This document shows positions 1 through 5,777 of a DNA stretch of 10,465 nucleotides, in pieces (position 1 is the first letter of the stretch; each line of letters starts with the position of its first letter). A model generated the notes under the pieces. It saw only the letters and a program-made list of their open reading frames with translations. It was not told where the DNA came from and did not search any database. The position numbers were made by a program, and so were the translations under genes. Origin of the DNA: Bacteroidales bacterium UBA2764 (GTDB lineage Bacteria > Bacteroidota > Bacteroidia > Bacteroidales > Paludibacteraceae); assembly GCA_002352705.1 (NCBI GenBank), contig DEIW01000061.1, forward strand, positions 3,009-13,473, in the 5' to 3' direction.

Positions 1-234
1 CGGCTTGCCGTCCGGCTGGTCAGCCATCATGAAAGACTGGTTCTCGTAGGCATTGGTCTTGCAGTAGATGTCCACCGTAGAAACCACATATCCCTCGATG
101 CAGTACGTGCCCTTGTCTCCGGTCTGCGCCTTGGCAGCCGCTTCGGAAGGGGTGATTACCGTTTCGCACTGGGCGTATGCCTGCATGGCGCAAAGCATAC
201 ATGCCGTCATAAAAAGAAGAGAAATCTTTTTCAT
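1..234 (-). CDS. Secreted protein, N-terminal part, possible OB-fold-like domain (runs off window)
   Basis: Only the first 78 codons are present; the gene leaves the window at base 1. The product opens with a clear Sec signal peptide: MKK, then a hydrophobic stretch, with likely cleavage after AYAQ near residue 22. The mature part has C-I-E-G-Y-V-V-S followed about 20 residues later by NQSFMMADQPDG. That layout (EGYV, then a 'n.sF.maD..dG' strand) resembles OB-fold-like domains of exported Bacteroidales proteins, but this is from memory of the pattern and could be wrong. The start at 234 gives the standard MKK signal; an in-frame ATG at 243 would add MTA. The start lies about 40 bp after the stop of the TPR-AraC regulator gene, with no promoter-like box between, so the two are probably co-transcribed. 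Confidence 0.75.
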   Translation of the reverse strand, partial: MKKISLLFMTACMLCAMQAYAQCETVITPSEAAAKAQTGDKGTYCIEGYVVSTVDIYCKTNAYENQSFMMADQPDGKP

Positions 235-273
235 TGCTGTCATAAATTAGAATGGTTAATAGGATGAATTGTC

Positions 274-2031
274 TTATTTCTTTCTGAAGAACCGCATGTA
301 ATGGCTCTTTTCCTCTTTTTCTTTTCCGGAGGCGTCGAGCGCCTGCATCCTTGCCTCCGTAGGAGTCATGCCGTAGAAGCGTGTGAAAGCCCGTGTGAAA
401 TTCGCCACCTGTGCATATCCGCATCGGTCCGTGACCTCCGCAATCGTCATATCGCGGTAGTTCTGAAGCAGGAACTTGGCTTTCTGCATGCGTATTTGCA
501 GTATATACGCCTGGGGCGTCATGGAGGTAATCTTCTTGAGTCTCCGCCGTAGTGCAACAGTATTGATATGCATCTTCTCAGCGAGTGCGTTGACATCCGA
601 GAGTCCTTCCTTCTCCGCGGTATCAATGACGGTGATGAGGCTGTTGAGGAACTCCCTGTCATCCTCGGTGAGGTCCGCGTCGCTCTGCATCTGCACTGTG
701 ACCATACGACGGTAGAGCTCCTGCACCTCGTCGTAACGGCTCTGGAGGGAATGTATATCCTCCTCATACTGCATCCTGCTGCGGCGGTGGCGGCGGTAGG
801 TGATCCATGCGCCGAGGAGGATAATCATCAGCAGTAGTCCGAGGGTGATGAGGGATATCGTGATGCTGAAGATATACCTGTGCTTGGCGTTGTCCTTCTC
901 GGCGAGAAGGAGATTATTGTAATAGAGCGCGTTATAGCGCGCGATGGCTTCTGAGGTCTCCGTGGAATAGATGGAGTCGCGCAAGATCTTCGCCCGCTCG
1001 AGGTGAATCATCGCCTCGGACGGGGAGTCGTTCTTCGTAGCCTTGTAGAGCCCCTCGCGCGCGTGCATTTCATTATATTTATCATTATGCTTCATGAAAT
1101 AGGTAGCCGCTTCGCGGTAATGCTTCGCCGCTTCCTCGTCATTTCCCTGCGAGGCGAAGATATCGCCCATCTGGTTCTGGCAGATACCCCACGAGTGGTA
1201 GTTATGTGCCTCGTAGAGGAGGGGGATAGCCTGTAGCAGATGCATCCTCGCCTCCTTGACATTGCCCGCCTCCAGTTCCGCGTTCGCGAGTTGCGAGAGG
1301 CGCACGCCGACTCTGGCGCTGTCTCCTATCTGCCGCTCAATGGCGAGCGCCTGCCGGGCATAGGAGACAGACTGTTTGTCGTCGCCCATGGCTTTGTACA
1401 TCTCACTCGCCGTGCCCATGAGGACCGCCTTGCGAGCCAGATTGGTAGTCAGGCTGCTTGCCGCCAGCGCCTCGAGGATATATTTCTCCGCCTCCTGCGG
1501 ATTACCCGCCGCCACAAAAGCAGAGGCAATCCCGTTAAGGGTGGAGCTGAGACGGTCAAAATCACCGCTCTTGCGGTCTATCTCATAGCTGTTATGAAGG
1601 GTAGCGACGACTTTGTCAAACTCCCCCATCCGGAAATAAGCAGCCGCTTTCAGGGCATAGATGTCCGCCTTGGACAGATCATCGACGAGCCCGAAACATT
1701 CCTCGGCGCGGGAGCAGTAATCAACGGCGAGGGGGTAGTTCCCGTTGCTGTAATGGTATTCGGCGATATAATAATAGACATTGACATCCACCGAATCGAT
1801 ATGCGAGCCGGCAGGGAAGACAATAGGTTCGTCAATATACTTCACGGAATAGAGATAATCGAAGAAGCGGTTGGCAATCCCCAGACGTTTGCGGACGTCC
1901 TCCGTCCGGATATACTCATCCGAATATGCCCGAATGCCGTCCTCGAGATCCGACTGGGCGTAAAGGGGTGCCGCCGAGAGGCACAGAAAGAGCCCCGCCA
2001 CAGTGCAAATTATTCTAACAAATCTATTCAT
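274..2031 (-). CDS. TPR - transmembrane - AraC-type HTH regulator (copy 1)
   Basis: 585 aa. Residues 1-25 form a signal peptide ending APLYAQ. Residues about 80-350 are helical TPR-like repeats, with recurrent patterns such as YYYIAEYHYSNGNYPLAVDY and MGDIFASQGNDEEAAKHY. Residues about 386-411 are one strongly hydrophobic membrane helix, followed by a basic stop-transfer stretch (YRRHRRSR) and a coiled-coil-like segment (418-445). Residues about 462-562 are an AraC/XylS DNA-binding domain with two HTH units; the second carries CGYAQVANFTRAFTRFYGMTP, matching the AraC signature. The inferred topology puts the TPRs in the periplasm and the HTH in the cytoplasm, so this should be a membrane-bound one-component regulator, a design common in Bacteroidota. 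No kinase or receiver domain is visible. The closest relative in the window is the next gene upstream. The target is unknown; the secreted gene directly downstream is a candidate. Confidence 0.9.
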   Translation of the reverse strand: MNRFVRIICTVAGLFLCLSAAPLYAQSDLEDGIRAYSDEYIRTEDVRKRLGIANRFFDYLYSVKYIDEPIVFPAGSHIDSVDVNVYYYIAEYHYSNGNYPLAVDYCSRAEECFGLVDDLSKADIYALKAAAYFRMGEFDKVVATLHNSYEIDRKSGDFDRLSSTLNGIASAFVAAGNPQEAEKYILEALAASSLTTNLARKAVLMGTASEMYKAMGDDKQSVSYARQALAIERQIGDSARVGVRLSQLANAELEAGNVKEARMHLLQAIPLLYEAHNYHSWGICQNQMGDIFASQGNDEEAAKHYREAATYFMKHNDKYNEMHAREGLYKATKNDSPSEAMIHLERAKILRDSIYSTETSEAIARYNALYYNNLLLAEKDNAKHRYIFSITISLITLGLLLMIILLGAWITYRRHRRSRMQYEEDIHSLQSRYDEVQELYRRMVTVQMQSDADLTEDDREFLNSLITVIDTAEKEGLSDVNALAEKMHINTVALRRRLKKITSMTPQAYILQIRMQKAKFLLQNYRDMTIAEVTDRCGYAQVANFTRAFTRFYGMTPTEARMQALDASGKEKEEKSHYMRFFRKK

Positions 2032-2047
2032 AACCGTTGGTGGTATC

Positions 2048-2066
2048 TAAATCCGGTGCAAAATTA
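2048..2066 (-). promoter_or_regulatory. Bacteroidota -7 box before regulator copy 1
   Basis: On the minus strand TAATTTTG (2059-2066) matches the TAnnTTTG -7 element and is followed by CACCGGATTTA. It lies 28 bp upstream of the start codon. A run of eight A (T8 on the plus strand, 2071-2078) lies just upstream. No good TTG is present at -33. The block 2048-2066 is nearly identical to 4110-4128 before the paralogous gene. Confidence 0.6.
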
Positions 2067-2160
2067 CTGCTTTTTTTTCATTAATTTGTTAGCACAATTC
2101 GACTTTTTTTTAGCACAAAACGACAAAACGCATTTTTTTATTTAAAGTCAAGAAAAGGGT

Positions 2161-2186
2161 AAAAAGTGCATTATTTGGCGCTTTTT
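2161..2186. terminator. Weak bidirectional terminator-like hairpin
   Basis: AAAAAGTGC (2161-2169) and GCGCTTTTT (2178-2186) can pair around an 8-nt loop. There is one T-G wobble on the plus-strand RNA and one mismatch on the minus-strand RNA. The A5/T5 flanks would give U tracts in both directions. It could end minus-strand transcripts of regulator copy 2. The GC core is short, so this is tentative. Confidence 0.3.
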
Positions 2187-2342
2187 ATGCATTTTGTGTG
2201 TTTTTCGGCGTTTTGAGGGTGTTTTTGTGTATTTATTGGTGCGTTTCGAGGAATAGGTGTATTTTTTGGCACCCCGAGAGGGGGTATGGGGCGTTTTAAT
2301 GTTTTACAACATATTTTCGGAGAAAAACAGAGGAAAGTAAGT

Positions 2343-2396
2343 AGGGAGCGGAAGAATCAGAGTAATCGGAGTAAGCGGAGTTATCGGAGGGAGCGG
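2343..2396. repeat. 9-bp degenerate tandem repeat, six units
   Basis: Six consecutive 9-mers: AGGGAGCGG, AAGAATCAG, AGTAATCGG, AGTAAGCGG, AGTTATCGG, AGGGAGCGG. The array begins about 10 bp beyond the stop codon of the 561-aa regulator, in its 3' untranslated region as read on the minus strand. Confidence 0.8.
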
Positions 2397-2406
2397 AGGG
2401 CTCCTA

Positions 2407-4092
2407 TTAGTCGGGAGACTGCTGTTTGTTCTGCTCCTTCCAGTTCTTGGGGGTCATGCCCGTGGCTCTCTGGAAAGCACGGATGAAAGTGTTGGTGTCC
2501 TTGTAGCCGCAAGCCACGGCAATCGAATAGATCGAACCTCCGTAGGGAGGCGGGGTCATCATCAGGAGTTCCTTGGCTTTGTTGATCTGGATAGCATGGA
2601 TGAAGACCTTGGGCGAACCTCCGGTAGCGACGATCATCCTGCGGCGGAAAGTAGAGGGCGACATACACATCGCAGCAGCGATACCCTCGATGGTGAGATT
2701 GCCGGACGGGAGGGCGCTATTGGCATAATTGACGACACGGGCGAGGAAAAGCTCGTCGCTCTCCTCCTCCGTGCGGGCAGGGATCTCTTTGTCGGCAGAG
2801 CCGTCGATAAGGAGTTTCATGCGCTCCTGCTTCCGGAGCAGCTCCACCTCCCTGAGGAGCGAGTTGAAATGGTGCACCTGGTTCCGCTGGCGGCGGAGAT
2901 GGATGATATAAGAGACGACGGCGGAAATCAGGAAGAGCAGGCACACCAGCGCGATGATGATGACGGTCTGGATACGCTGCCTGCGGTTGAGCTGCTGGAG
3001 GATATCGTTCTCCAGCTCCGCGGTGATATGAGAGAGATTGGCGTTGGTCTCGCGGTCGTAGATAGAGTCTCTGAGGTGCTCGAAGCGGTCTCCGTGCTCA
3101 AGCGCCGCCTGCGGGTCAATGCCTCGGAGGGTCTCGCGCAGTCCCTTGCGCGTGTGCGCTTCATTATAGATATCATGCTGCGCCTGGAAGATAGGCAGCG
3201 CTTTGTAGTAATAGTCGGCGCCCTCCTTGTTCCTCCCCGTGACGTAGAGCAGGTCGCCCATGTGGTTATAGGCGATGCCGAGCGAGTGGTAGTTGCCGGA
3301 CGCCTTGATGACGGGTATCGCCTCTTGGAGGCATTTCTCCGCTTCGTCGTATTGCTCCAGCACTATCAGGGCGGCAGCGCGCTGTGTCTGGCGTACCGCG
3401 GCTTTGTCCGTACGTCCCAGACGGGTCTCTATCTCCCATGCACGGGTGGCATAATCCAGGGTCTTGTCGGGCATGTTCTTATGTTGGTACACCTCGCTCG
3501 CCATGCCGTAGATAACCGCCTCACGCGCCGGGTTGTCCGCCTTCTTCACATAATCGATAGCCCGCAGGATATATTTCTCCGCCTCGTTGACCTGGTGCAT
3601 CGACATATAGATCCCCGCCAGGGTGTTATAGGAGGAGGCTATGTTATTCGGATCGCCGGATAGCAAATCCAGTTCGTTACACTCTTTGGCATAAGCGGCA
3701 GCCCTGTCAAAATCGCCCAGCCGGACGTATATCAGGCTCAGCAGGGAGGCACAGTCGGCATGCATGACTTTGTCCGAATACCTTCTGCATAGCGGAACAG
3801 CCTGTTCTCCATACTGCGCCGCGGACGGGAAATCCTGGATATCATAGAAATATTCCGCCGCCCAATACCAAACCACCTCTCTCATGGAGTCGCGCTCTGC
3901 GTTCGCGGGCATCACTATCGGTTCGTCGAAAAAGCCCTGTTCCTGCAGCGAAGCGAGGAAACGGTTCGCAGACGAAGGCGAGGCGTGGCTGTTGAAGTCC
4001 TGCAAAAGCGCAGGCGTATCGGCTGCGAGAACAGAAACCGACAGACTCAAGACAAAGACGAGTGCATACGAAAATATAGATAATCTGTTCAT
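2407..4092 (-). CDS. TPR - transmembrane - AraC-type HTH regulator (copy 2)
   Basis: 561 aa with the same architecture as its downstream paralogue: signal peptide (1-24, ending VLAAD), TPR-like helices (about 75-345), one membrane helix (about 376-398), a basic/coiled-coil linker (399-425) and an AraC-type double HTH (about 450-552, with the signature CGYKDTNTFIRAFQRATGMTP). The paralogues share many landmarks, including DEPIV near residue 57, EAEKYIL, GNYHS followed by MGD, and LRDSIY just before the membrane segment. The HTH would be cytoplasmic and the TPRs periplasmic. The stop is followed at once by a 9-bp tandem repeat. The long antisense frames within it reflect its G/C-rich codons and are not genes. 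The ligand and regulon cannot be read from the sequence. Confidence 0.9.
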   Translation of the reverse strand: MNRLSIFSYALVFVLSLSVSVLAADTPALLQDFNSHASPSSANRFLASLQEQGFFDEPIVMPANAERDSMREVVWYWAAEYFYDIQDFPSAAQYGEQAVPLCRRYSDKVMHADCASLLSLIYVRLGDFDRAAAYAKECNELDLLSGDPNNIASSYNTLAGIYMSMHQVNEAEKYILRAIDYVKKADNPAREAVIYGMASEVYQHKNMPDKTLDYATRAWEIETRLGRTDKAAVRQTQRAAALIVLEQYDEAEKCLQEAIPVIKASGNYHSLGIAYNHMGDLLYVTGRNKEGADYYYKALPIFQAQHDIYNEAHTRKGLRETLRGIDPQAALEHGDRFEHLRDSIYDRETNANLSHITAELENDILQQLNRRQRIQTVIIIALVCLLFLISAVVSYIIHLRRQRNQVHHFNSLLREVELLRKQERMKLLIDGSADKEIPARTEEESDELFLARVVNYANSALPSGNLTIEGIAAAMCMSPSTFRRRMIVATGGSPKVFIHAIQINKAKELLMMTPPPYGGSIYSIAVACGYKDTNTFIRAFQRATGMTPKNWKEQNKQQSPD

Positions 4093-4109
4093 GGCAAAAG
4101 GAGTATTTT

Positions 4110-4128
4110 CAAATCCGCTGCAAAATTA
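4110..4128 (-). promoter_or_regulatory. Bacteroidota -7 box before regulator copy 2
   Basis: On the minus strand TAATTTTG (4121-4128) is followed by CAGCGGATTTG and preceded by an eight-A run (T8 on the plus strand, 4133-4140). The start codon is 28 bp downstream. The block matches the one before copy 1 at 17 of 19 positions. A -33 TTG is not evident. Confidence 0.6.
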
Positions 4129-4226
4129 CAACTTTTTTTTGATATATACACCATCATTTTCGGTCAATTTTCGTCTTTTTATCTACAAAATCGTTCAAAA
4201 TGCCCAAAGTGTCAATTTTTCCACAC

Positions 4227-4252
4227 AAAAAAAAGCAGCGCGCGCTGCTTTT
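4227..4252 (-). terminator. Rho-independent terminator of the Spy-like gene
   Basis: AAAAGCAGCGC/GCGCTGCTTTT is a perfect 22-bp palindrome (4231-4252). In the minus direction it is followed by an uninterrupted T8 (A8 on the plus strand, 4227-4234). It lies about 20 bp after the stop codon at 4271. It separates this gene from the regulator promoter at 4110-4128. Confidence 0.9.
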
Positions 4253-4270
4253 CTGAATCTGAGTGGGATT

Positions 4271-4732
4271 TTAGTCCTTCTGCGTATCGGAGTCCCGTTT
4301 GAAGTCTTTCGCCTCACTCCGATGCGCATGTTTGAACTGTTTTTCCTTCGGTCCCTCACCGTGTTTGAAGTCCCCGCCCTTCGGTCCTTTGTGTTTGGGT
4401 CCGTGATAGCGGAGTACGGTCTTGACCTGCCGTTCGTTGAGGGTCTTGCCGAACTTCTTTGCAAACTCCTCGTTGAGTTTTATTTTCGCTTCGATATACT
4501 CACGATAGGTTTGGGCGAAAGAAGCCTCTTGTTCTTCACTGAGATAGAGTTCTTGGGAGAGGAATCGGATATCCTTCTCAGTGCGCTCCTCAAGGAGTTG
4601 TTGCTTTTCCTCTTTGGAGAGCTTGCACTCTTTCTTTGCTTTTTTGCACTCTGCCTCACGGCCTTTTGCTTCTTGGGCGCTGATGTTCATCGCCAGGATG
4701 GCGGCAACCGCCAGTAATAATAGCTTTTTCAT
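4271..4732 (-). CDS. Secreted Spy/LTxxQ-like small protein with His/Lys/Gly-rich tail
   Basis: 153 aa. The signal peptide MKKLLLLAVAAILAMNISAQ is cleaved near residue 20. The mature protein is mainly charged helix (residues 22-107). It has two LTxxQ-like motifs, LSEEQ (64-68) and LNERQ (98-102), in the spacing seen in Spy/CpxP-type periplasmic chaperones. Residues 110-153 are low-complexity and very basic, with repeated H-G-P-K, KHKGPKGG, FKHGEGPKE and FKHAH. Such a tail is not part of classical Spy and could bind metal or polyanions (inference). It is monocistronic: terminated at 4227-4252 and with no upstream gene on its strand in the window. No TAnnTTTG box could be found upstream, so its promoter may use another sigma factor. 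The long plus-strand frame over it is a shadow. Confidence 0.8.
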   Translation of the reverse strand: MKKLLLLAVAAILAMNISAQEAKGREAECKKAKKECKLSKEEKQQLLEERTEKDIRFLSQELYLSEEQEASFAQTYREYIEAKIKLNEEFAKKFGKTLNERQVKTVLRYHGPKHKGPKGGDFKHGEGPKEKQFKHAHRSEAKDFKRDSDTQKD

Positions 4733-4809
4733 AACGTTGTTTCTAATTAATATTTAATATTATTTTTGTGAGCTCAATGAGGGCTTAACAAACATCGTGC
4801 CAAAAGAAA

Positions 4810-4854
4810 ATTGATGAATGATGGATTGATGAATGATGGATTGATGAATTGATG
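4810..4854. repeat. 15-bp tandem repeat, three units
   Basis: ATTGATGAATGATGG occurs at 4810-4824 and again exactly at 4825-4839; a third diverged unit, ATTGATGAATTGATG, lies at 4840-4854. Short TGATGAATG units extend it slightly. Confidence 0.85.
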
Positions 4855-5153
4855 AATGTACAATTCACAATGTACAATGTACAAAGGGCTCATGGAGTTT
4901 GGTGCCACGTTTTAAGATACGTACGGACTTATAAGTTTGTACAGAAGCCACCAGGACGCTTTGTGAATTGAGAATTGTTAATTGAGAATCACTACTGTCC
5001 ACTTAAAATTAGAAAAAAACATTGTCAAATCAAATCGAAAAATATAAATATCCTCATAAATAACTATATATCAATACGATATAGACACATGCGACACGAT
5101 TAACGCAACACCGGTATTTATGTACTAAAAATTTCAGAAAATAACACCCGCTC

Positions 5154-5184
5154 TTGCATATGTGCAATTTTTGTTGTACCTTTG
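5154..5184 (+). promoter_or_regulatory. Bacteroidota promoter for the RM operon
   Basis: TTG at 5154-5156, a 20-bp spacer, then TACCTTTG at 5177-5184 fits the Bacteroidota -33/-7 consensus. Transcription should begin around 5188-5192, leaving a leader of about 75 nt filled with TAAATG-type repeats before the first start codon. Confidence 0.7.
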
Positions 5185-5196
5185 CACCGCAAAAAA

Positions 5197-5266
5197 TAAA
5201 TGGTAAATAGTAAATGACCAAATAGTCCAATAAATGGTACATGGTAAATGAATAAATCGTAAATGA
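5197..5266 (+). repeat. Degenerate 7-bp repeat (TAAATGR type) in operon leader
   Basis: TAAATGG, TAAATAG, TAAATGA (5197-5217) are contiguous. Further units follow: TAAATGG, TACATGG, TAAATGA (5231-5251) and TAAATGA (5260-5266). The array lies between the promoter and the start codon at 5268. Most units carry a start codon or a stop codon or both. A similar array with an 8-bp period occupies the leader at 10323-10370. Confidence 0.7.
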
Positions 5267-5267
5267 A

Positions 5268-5777
5268 ATGATGTTTAATTTTACCCCCCCCCGTAGCGAA
5301 AATGTCGTAAAGAGCATTGCTCTTTTCTTCCTCCTCTTCTTTTGTTTTGCAGTTTACATGCACGGCTATCATGCCGGCATGTCTTCACCCCTCACTGCTG
5401 AGGGAAGTTCCGACCGGGTGCTTGCCGCCTCTTCCGCTCCCGAGCCCGTTGAAATCCGCAAATCTCTTTTCTTCAACCCCGACTCCATAGCTTACTACTC
5501 CTATATAGCCGCACGCGAGGACGACCCCCGTGCGCTCTTCATTGCCGGCATGGCTGCCCACCTCCGCGCCGCCGATCCCGAATATCGCCACTTTATCGAC
5601 TCTATCTCTCCCCTTGAGGGGGAGCTGGAGGGGGTTATCCTCTCCGAGGCGGACCATTATCTTCTCCGTGCCGCTGAATTAGGCAACCCCGACGCCATAA
5701 AATACATCCGCTGCTGTGACTATCATGGCACCTGGTCTCATTTTGTTCCCGATAATTGTAAAGAATTGGTGCCATGA
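5268..5777 (+). CDS. Membrane-anchored Sel1-like small protein, coupled to the RM methylase
   Basis: 169 aa. Residues 14-30 are a hydrophobic membrane anchor or uncleaved signal (SIALFFLLFFCFAVY). A Ser/Ala/Pro-rich linker follows, then a helical C-terminal part with Sel1/TPR-like signatures: DPRALFIAGMAA (86-97) and EADHYLLRAAELGNPDAIKY (127-146). The start at 5268 is needed to include the membrane segment; ATG at 5271 is an alternative, and ATG at 5263 stops after two codons. Codons 6-8 lie in a run of nine C (5284-5292), so one slipped base would abolish the protein. The stop overlaps the methylase start (ATGA, 5774-5777), implying translational coupling. Codons are more C-rich at third positions than in the methylase gene. 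The function is unknown; it could be an accessory factor of the RM operon or an older host gene the operon joined. Confidence 0.72.
   Translation: MMFNFTPPRSENVVKSIALFFLLFFCFAVYMHGYHAGMSSPLTAEGSSDRVLAASSAPEPVEIRKSLFFNPDSIAYYSYIAAREDDPRALFIAGMAAHLRAADPEYRHFIDSISPLEGELEGVILSEADHYLLRAAELGNPDAIKYIRCCDYHGTWSHFVPDNCKELVP

Larger units (their letters stand above)
2032..2406. other. A/T-rich intergenic region between the two regulators
   Basis: 375 bp with no convincing gene. It holds the promoter of regulator copy 1 (2048-2066), homopolymer T tracts, an imperfect terminator-like hairpin (2161-2186), a short hairpin of ACCCC and GGGGT with loop GAGAG (about 2270-2286), and a 9-bp tandem repeat (2343-2396) just past the stop codon of regulator copy 2. 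The plus-strand reading frame from 2286 runs through the repeat and into the antisense of the regulator gene, and has no protein character. Confidence 0.6.
4733..5267. other. Divergent intergenic region with several short repeats
   Basis: 535 bp without a convincing gene. From left to right: A/T-rich leader of the minus-strand Spy-like gene; 15-bp tandem repeat (4810-4854); several TGTACAAT copies (about 4858-4885); a 10-bp palindrome ACTTATAAGT (4927-4936); two AATTGAGAAT copies (4966-4975, 4980-4989); a CCACTTAAAATT 12-mer also present at 10181-10192; a promoter (5154-5184); and a TAAATG-type 7-bp repeat leader (5197-5266). Minus-strand frames here lack protein character. Confidence 0.6.

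Noticed and set aside
1240..2145. 301-aa plus-strand open frame
   Set aside because: Exactly antisense to the TPR-AraC regulator; it arises from its codon pattern and has no domain or start signal of its own.
2343..2396. CRISPR-like array
   Set aside because: Units are 9 bp and contiguous with no spacers, so it is a simple tandem repeat; no cas genes are present.
2596..3663. 355-aa plus-strand open frame
   Set aside because: Antisense to regulator copy 2, rich in arbitrary Arg/Val/Leu runs, with no recognisable motif.
3884..4717. 277-aa plus-strand open frame
   Set aside because: It crosses a regulator start, a promoter and a strong terminator and is antisense to the Spy-like gene; not credible as a protein.
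4990..5012. Insertion-sequence end
   Set aside because: The TGTCCACTTAAAA stretch looks end-like, but no transposase, matching inverted end or target duplication could be found in the window.
5054..5372. Minus-strand frames over the RM promoter and leader
   Set aside because: Hydrophobic, A/T-driven translations over repeats and a promoter; no start context or family features.
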